Source: Clostridia bacterium BRH_c25 (lineage in GTDB: Bacteria > Bacillota_A > Clostridia > Lutisporales > Lutisporaceae). Taken from it: a stretch of DNA of 24,201 nucleotides. Positions 21,750 to 24,201 of this stretch are shown here, piece after piece. The stretch lies in the NCBI GenBank assembly GCA_001515955.1, contig LOES01000155.1, positions 1-24,201 on the forward strand. The letters run 5' to 3'. The stretch's first letter is position 1; each line of letters starts with the position of its first letter. The notes beneath the pieces are model-generated. The model saw only the letters and a program-made list of their open reading frames with translations, did not search any database and was not told where the DNA came from. A program made the translations under genes and the position numbers.

Positions 21750-22818
21750 CAGTATCAGAATATCAATATTTGGAGAATCCCACGGGAAGGCAATTGGAAT
21801 AAATATTGACGGCTTAAAGGCCGGAATCCTGCTGGACTTTGATTATGTAAACAAGGAAATGCAGAGGAGAGCCCCCGGAAATAATGAATTGTCCACACCC
21901 CGTAAGGAAAGGGACGAATACGAGATACTCAGCGGTTGTTTTGAAGGCAGAACGACAGGGACACCTTTATGCGCAGTGATATATAATACAGATAAAAAGT
22001 CCGGAGATTATGCAAAGCTTAAGGATATAATGAGGCCTTCTCATGCTGATTATCCAGGATATGTGAAATACGGCGGCTTCAATGACTATAGAGGTGGAGG
22101 CCACTTTTCGGGGAGGCTTACCGCCCCGCTGGTTTTTGCCGGGGCAATATGCAAACAGATGCTTGAAAGCAGGGGAATAACCATAGGCAGCCACATAAAG
22201 AGCATAGGTGAAAAGCAGGATGAGCTTTTCGATGCTGTCAATGTTGAGGCAAATACCTTAAAGCTATTGGGGAGCAAAGCTTTTCCGGTATTGGATGAAA
22301 AATGTGAAGCTGTCATGAAGTCGGTTATTGCCCGGGCAAAGGAGCAAAAAGACTCAGTGGGTGGTGTAGTAGAAACCGCAGTAGTTGGTATGGAGCCGGG
22401 AATAGGAGAGCCTTTTTTCGATTCGGTAGAAAGCACCCTGGCTCATCTCATATTTTCAATTCCGGGAGTAAAGGGTCTGGAATTTGGAGCAGGTTTTGAT
22501 ATATCAAGAATGCACGGTTCCAAAGCAAATGATGAATTTTATATGGATGAAGGGAAGGTAAAGACTTACAGCAGCCACAACGGGGGAATTCTCGGAGGAA
22601 TAACAAATGGAATGCCTTTGATATTCAGGACTGCCTTCAAGCCTACACCTTCAATCGGCAGGCTGCAAAGAACAATAGATATTGGGAAGAAAGAAAATAC
22701 TGAAATAGAAATACAGGGCAGGCATGATCCGTGCATTGTTCCGAGGGCGGTACCTGTAGTAGAGGCTGTTGCTGCTATTGCGCTGCTTGATCTTGTAGTG
22801 CAGTGTGAACGAAAATAA
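21730..22818 (+). CDS. aroC: Chorismate synthase
   Basis: Reduced-FMN-dependent conversion of EPSP to chorismate, the last common step of the pathway. It has 363 residues. Landmarks are FGESHGKAIG with the catalytic His18, RRAPGNNELSTPRKERDE, GGGHFSGRLTAPLVFAGA, and the C-terminal RHDPCIVPRAVPVVEA with the second catalytic His332. The frame is open back to 21661 inside aroA, but those residues are not family-like. GGGGGG (21716-21721) is 8 nt before ATG 21730, so that start is used. The 20-nt overlap with aroA indicates coupled translation. Confidence 0.96.
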   Translation: MSGTWGSSIRISIFGESHGKAIGINIDGLKAGILLDFDYVNKEMQRRAPGNNELSTPRKERDEYEILSGCFEGRTTGTPLCAVIYNTDKKSGDYAKLKDIMRPSHADYPGYVKYGGFNDYRGGGHFSGRLTAPLVFAGAICKQMLESRGITIGSHIKSIGEKQDELFDAVNVEANTLKLLGSKAFPVLDEKCEAVMKSVIARAKEQKDSVGGVVETAVVGMEPGIGEPFFDSVESTLAHLIFSIPGVKGLEFGAGFDISRMHGSKANDEFYMDEGKVKTYSSHNGGILGGITNGMPLIFRTAFKPTPSIGRLQRTIDIGKKENTEIEIQGRHDPCIVPRAVPVVEAVAAIALLDLVVQCERK

Positions 22819-22837
22819 GTTTAAAGGGGATGTGTTT

Positions 22838-23977
22838 TTGTTGGATGAACTTGAAATCCTGAGACAGGGAATAAATGAAACAGATGAAGAGCTTGTGAGC
22901 TTGTTTATAAAAAGAATGGCACTCGTAACCCAGGTTGGAGAGTATAAAGCCAAGAGAAATCTTAAAATATATGATCCGGTAAGAGAAAGGGATATTATTG
23001 AAAGGTTTGTCAGTAAGGTCAAAGCCGATTTTGACATAAAGTATGTTGAACAATTTTTGGAGAACCTTATGTTTTTAAGCAGAAGAGCTCAAGGAGATAT
23101 TATAGGTGGAAAACAGGGGCCGGCAAAATTTGAAAGCCCCGGGGCCGCCATAACAATAGGCTACCAGGGAGTGCCGGGCTGCTACAGCCACCAGACGGGT
23201 CTTGAATACTTCGGGGAAGAGGTTGAGGCCTTGAGCTGCCGCAGCTTCAGGGATGTCTTTGAAGCACTTGCAAAGGGGAAAATACAATACGGTGTGCTGC
23301 CAATAGAAAATTCCACCTCCGGAAGTATCAATGATGTCTACGATTTACTCAGAGAGTATGAGTTTCATATTACAGGTGAAAAGTGCCTGAAGGTGGAACA
23401 CAGTCTTCTGGCTGTGGAAGGTACAGAGCTTTCCGATATCAGGGAGGTATATAGCCATCAGCAAGGCCTGATACAGTGCAGCCGTTATCTTTCCGGACAT
23501 CCTGAATGGAAGCAGATGCCTTATTTTGACACTGCAGGAAGTGCAGAGTACATTGCAAAGGAAGGATTAAAATCCAAAGCATGTATTGCAGGCAGCAAGG
23601 CGGCTTCAGTATACGGTCTCAGTATAATAAGCCGGAATATTCAGGATAACAGGAACAATAGCACCAGATTTGTAATCATAAGTAAAGAAAGGCTTGAAAG
23701 TGAAAAGGCGGATAAAATCAGCATGGTAATCAGCGTGCCTCATAGACCGGGAACTCTTTACGGAATGCTAAAGCATTTTGCAGAGGGTAATTGCAATTTA
23801 ATGAAGATTGAGTCCAGACCTTTGGAGGGTAAAGCATGGGAATACTTTTTCTATATAGATTTAAGCGGAAATGTAAATGAAGAGAATACTAAGAATATCC
23901 TGGCTGATGTAGAGAAGGAAAGCTCATACTTCAGGCTGCTGGGCAATTATAGAAGTGAGGATGGCTGCAGGTTATGA
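22838..23977 (+). CDS. pheA: Bifunctional chorismate mutase / prephenate dehydratase (P-protein)
   Basis: Converts chorismate to prephenate and then to phenylpyruvate on the phenylalanine branch. It has 379 residues. Domain order: AroQ-type chorismate mutase (about 1-90), prephenate dehydratase (about 105-285, with the catalytic motif Thr276-Arg277-Phe278), and the ACT regulatory domain (about 290-375) with RPGTLYGML and ESRP (325-328), the Phe-binding motif. Start choice: GTG 22805 is in frame but overlaps aroC and has no ribosome binding site. AAAGGGG (22823-22829) points to TTG 22838 (8 nt) or TTG 22841. The last codon overlaps the aroE start (ATGA). Confidence 0.94.
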   Translation: MLDELEILRQGINETDEELVSLFIKRMALVTQVGEYKAKRNLKIYDPVRERDIIERFVSKVKADFDIKYVEQFLENLMFLSRRAQGDIIGGKQGPAKFESPGAAITIGYQGVPGCYSHQTGLEYFGEEVEALSCRSFRDVFEALAKGKIQYGVLPIENSTSGSINDVYDLLREYEFHITGEKCLKVEHSLLAVEGTELSDIREVYSHQQGLIQCSRYLSGHPEWKQMPYFDTAGSAEYIAKEGLKSKACIAGSKAASVYGLSIISRNIQDNRNNSTRFVIISKERLESEKADKISMVISVPHRPGTLYGMLKHFAEGNCNLMKIESRPLEGKAWEYFFYIDLSGNVNEENTKNILADVEKESSYFRLLGNYRSEDGCRL

Positions 23978-24201
23978 AGAATGTTTACGGCTTGATAGGG
24001 GAACGGCTGGGGCACAGCTTTTCTCCCCATATACACGGAGAGATATTCAAAAAGCTGGGAATGGAAGGAGAATACAGACTTTTCGAACTGAAGGAAGAAG
24101 AGCTGAAGTCCGCTGTTTCGGAGTATAAGGTGCAGTGCATCAAAGGCTTGAATGTCACTGTACCGTACAAAATAAAGATTATGGCTTGTCTTGATGAGGT
24201 T
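23974..24201 (+). CDS. aroE: Shikimate 5-dehydrogenase, 5' part
   Basis: NADPH-dependent reduction of 3-dehydroshikimate to shikimate. Only the first 76 codons are in the window; the frame is open to the last base. The N-terminal substrate domain is clear: GERLGHSFSPHIHGEIF contains the shikimate-binding serines, and GLNVTVPYK carries the catalytic Lys. The ATG overlaps the pheA stop by 4 nt (ATGA), so it belongs to the aro operon and is translationally coupled to pheA. Confidence 0.94.
   Translation, partial: MKNVYGLIGERLGHSFSPHIHGEIFKKLGMEGEYRLFELKEEELKSAVSEYKVQCIKGLNVTVPYKIKIMACLDEV

Noticed and set aside
16..24201. tRNA or rRNA genes
   Set aside because: No cloverleaf with a conserved GGTTCRANNCC T-arm or rRNA signature was noticed in any intergenic space; most gaps are too short.

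Overview
The window reads as chromosomal DNA of a moderately AT-rich, endospore-forming Firmicute, most likely a member of the Clostridia. Evidence: minCDE follows a class B penicillin-binding protein; a SpoIVFA/SpoIVFB-like pair is present; rplU-prp-rpmA is followed by a Spo0B-like gene and obg; and L27 carries the Prp-cleaved N-terminal extension typical of Firmicutes. Every supported gene lies on the + strand. No rRNA, tRNA, CRISPR array, phage or insertion sequence was seen. A narrower placement (for example the cellulolytic cluster III clostridia) would be guesswork.

Layout. 1-3067: cell shape and division (3' end of a PBP2-type transpeptidase, minC, minD, minE), closed by a strong terminator. 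3083-3292: gene-free palindromic repeat element. 3381-4982: sporulation membrane proteins (M23-domain SpoIVFA-like, M50 protease SpoIVFB-like). 5127-9264: a radical SAM protein, its DUF2344 partner and an RNase E/G family nuclease. 9377-13304: ribosome-linked unit with its own promoter and leader (L21, Prp, L27, Spo0B-like, Obg, a Cys-rich small protein, YhbY, a 27-residue membrane peptide). 13487-16459: an Ldh_2-family dehydrogenase and a two-subunit transketolase. 16474-17078: another palindromic element and a small VanZ-like membrane protein. 17147-24201: a near-complete aromatic amino acid operon, aroF-tyrA-aroB-aroA-aroC-pheA-aroE (cut by the window end), preceded by a perfect consensus promoter and a leader region.

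Two items stand out. First, the aro operon is preceded by a 55-codon reading frame in which 9 of 16 consecutive residues are Tyr or Phe, directly followed by a perfect rho-independent terminator. An upstream segment can pair with that terminator. This looks like translation-coupled attenuation by a Tyr/Phe leader peptide, together with likely feedback control through the N-terminal domain of the DAHP synthase and the ACT domain of PheA. Second, four intergenic spaces carry palindromic elements built from 7-nt tandem units. They share modules between sites, and one hairpin shows compensatory base changes between two copies. I cannot assign them to a named family.

Pathway logic: the transketolase may supply erythrose 4-phosphate, a DAHP synthase substrate. 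The aro operon then carries DAHP through 3-dehydroquinate, shikimate, EPSP and chorismate to prephenate, and to the Phe and Tyr branches. No dehydroquinate dehydratase (aroD/aroQ) or shikimate kinase (aroK) is visible; they may lie beyond the window end.
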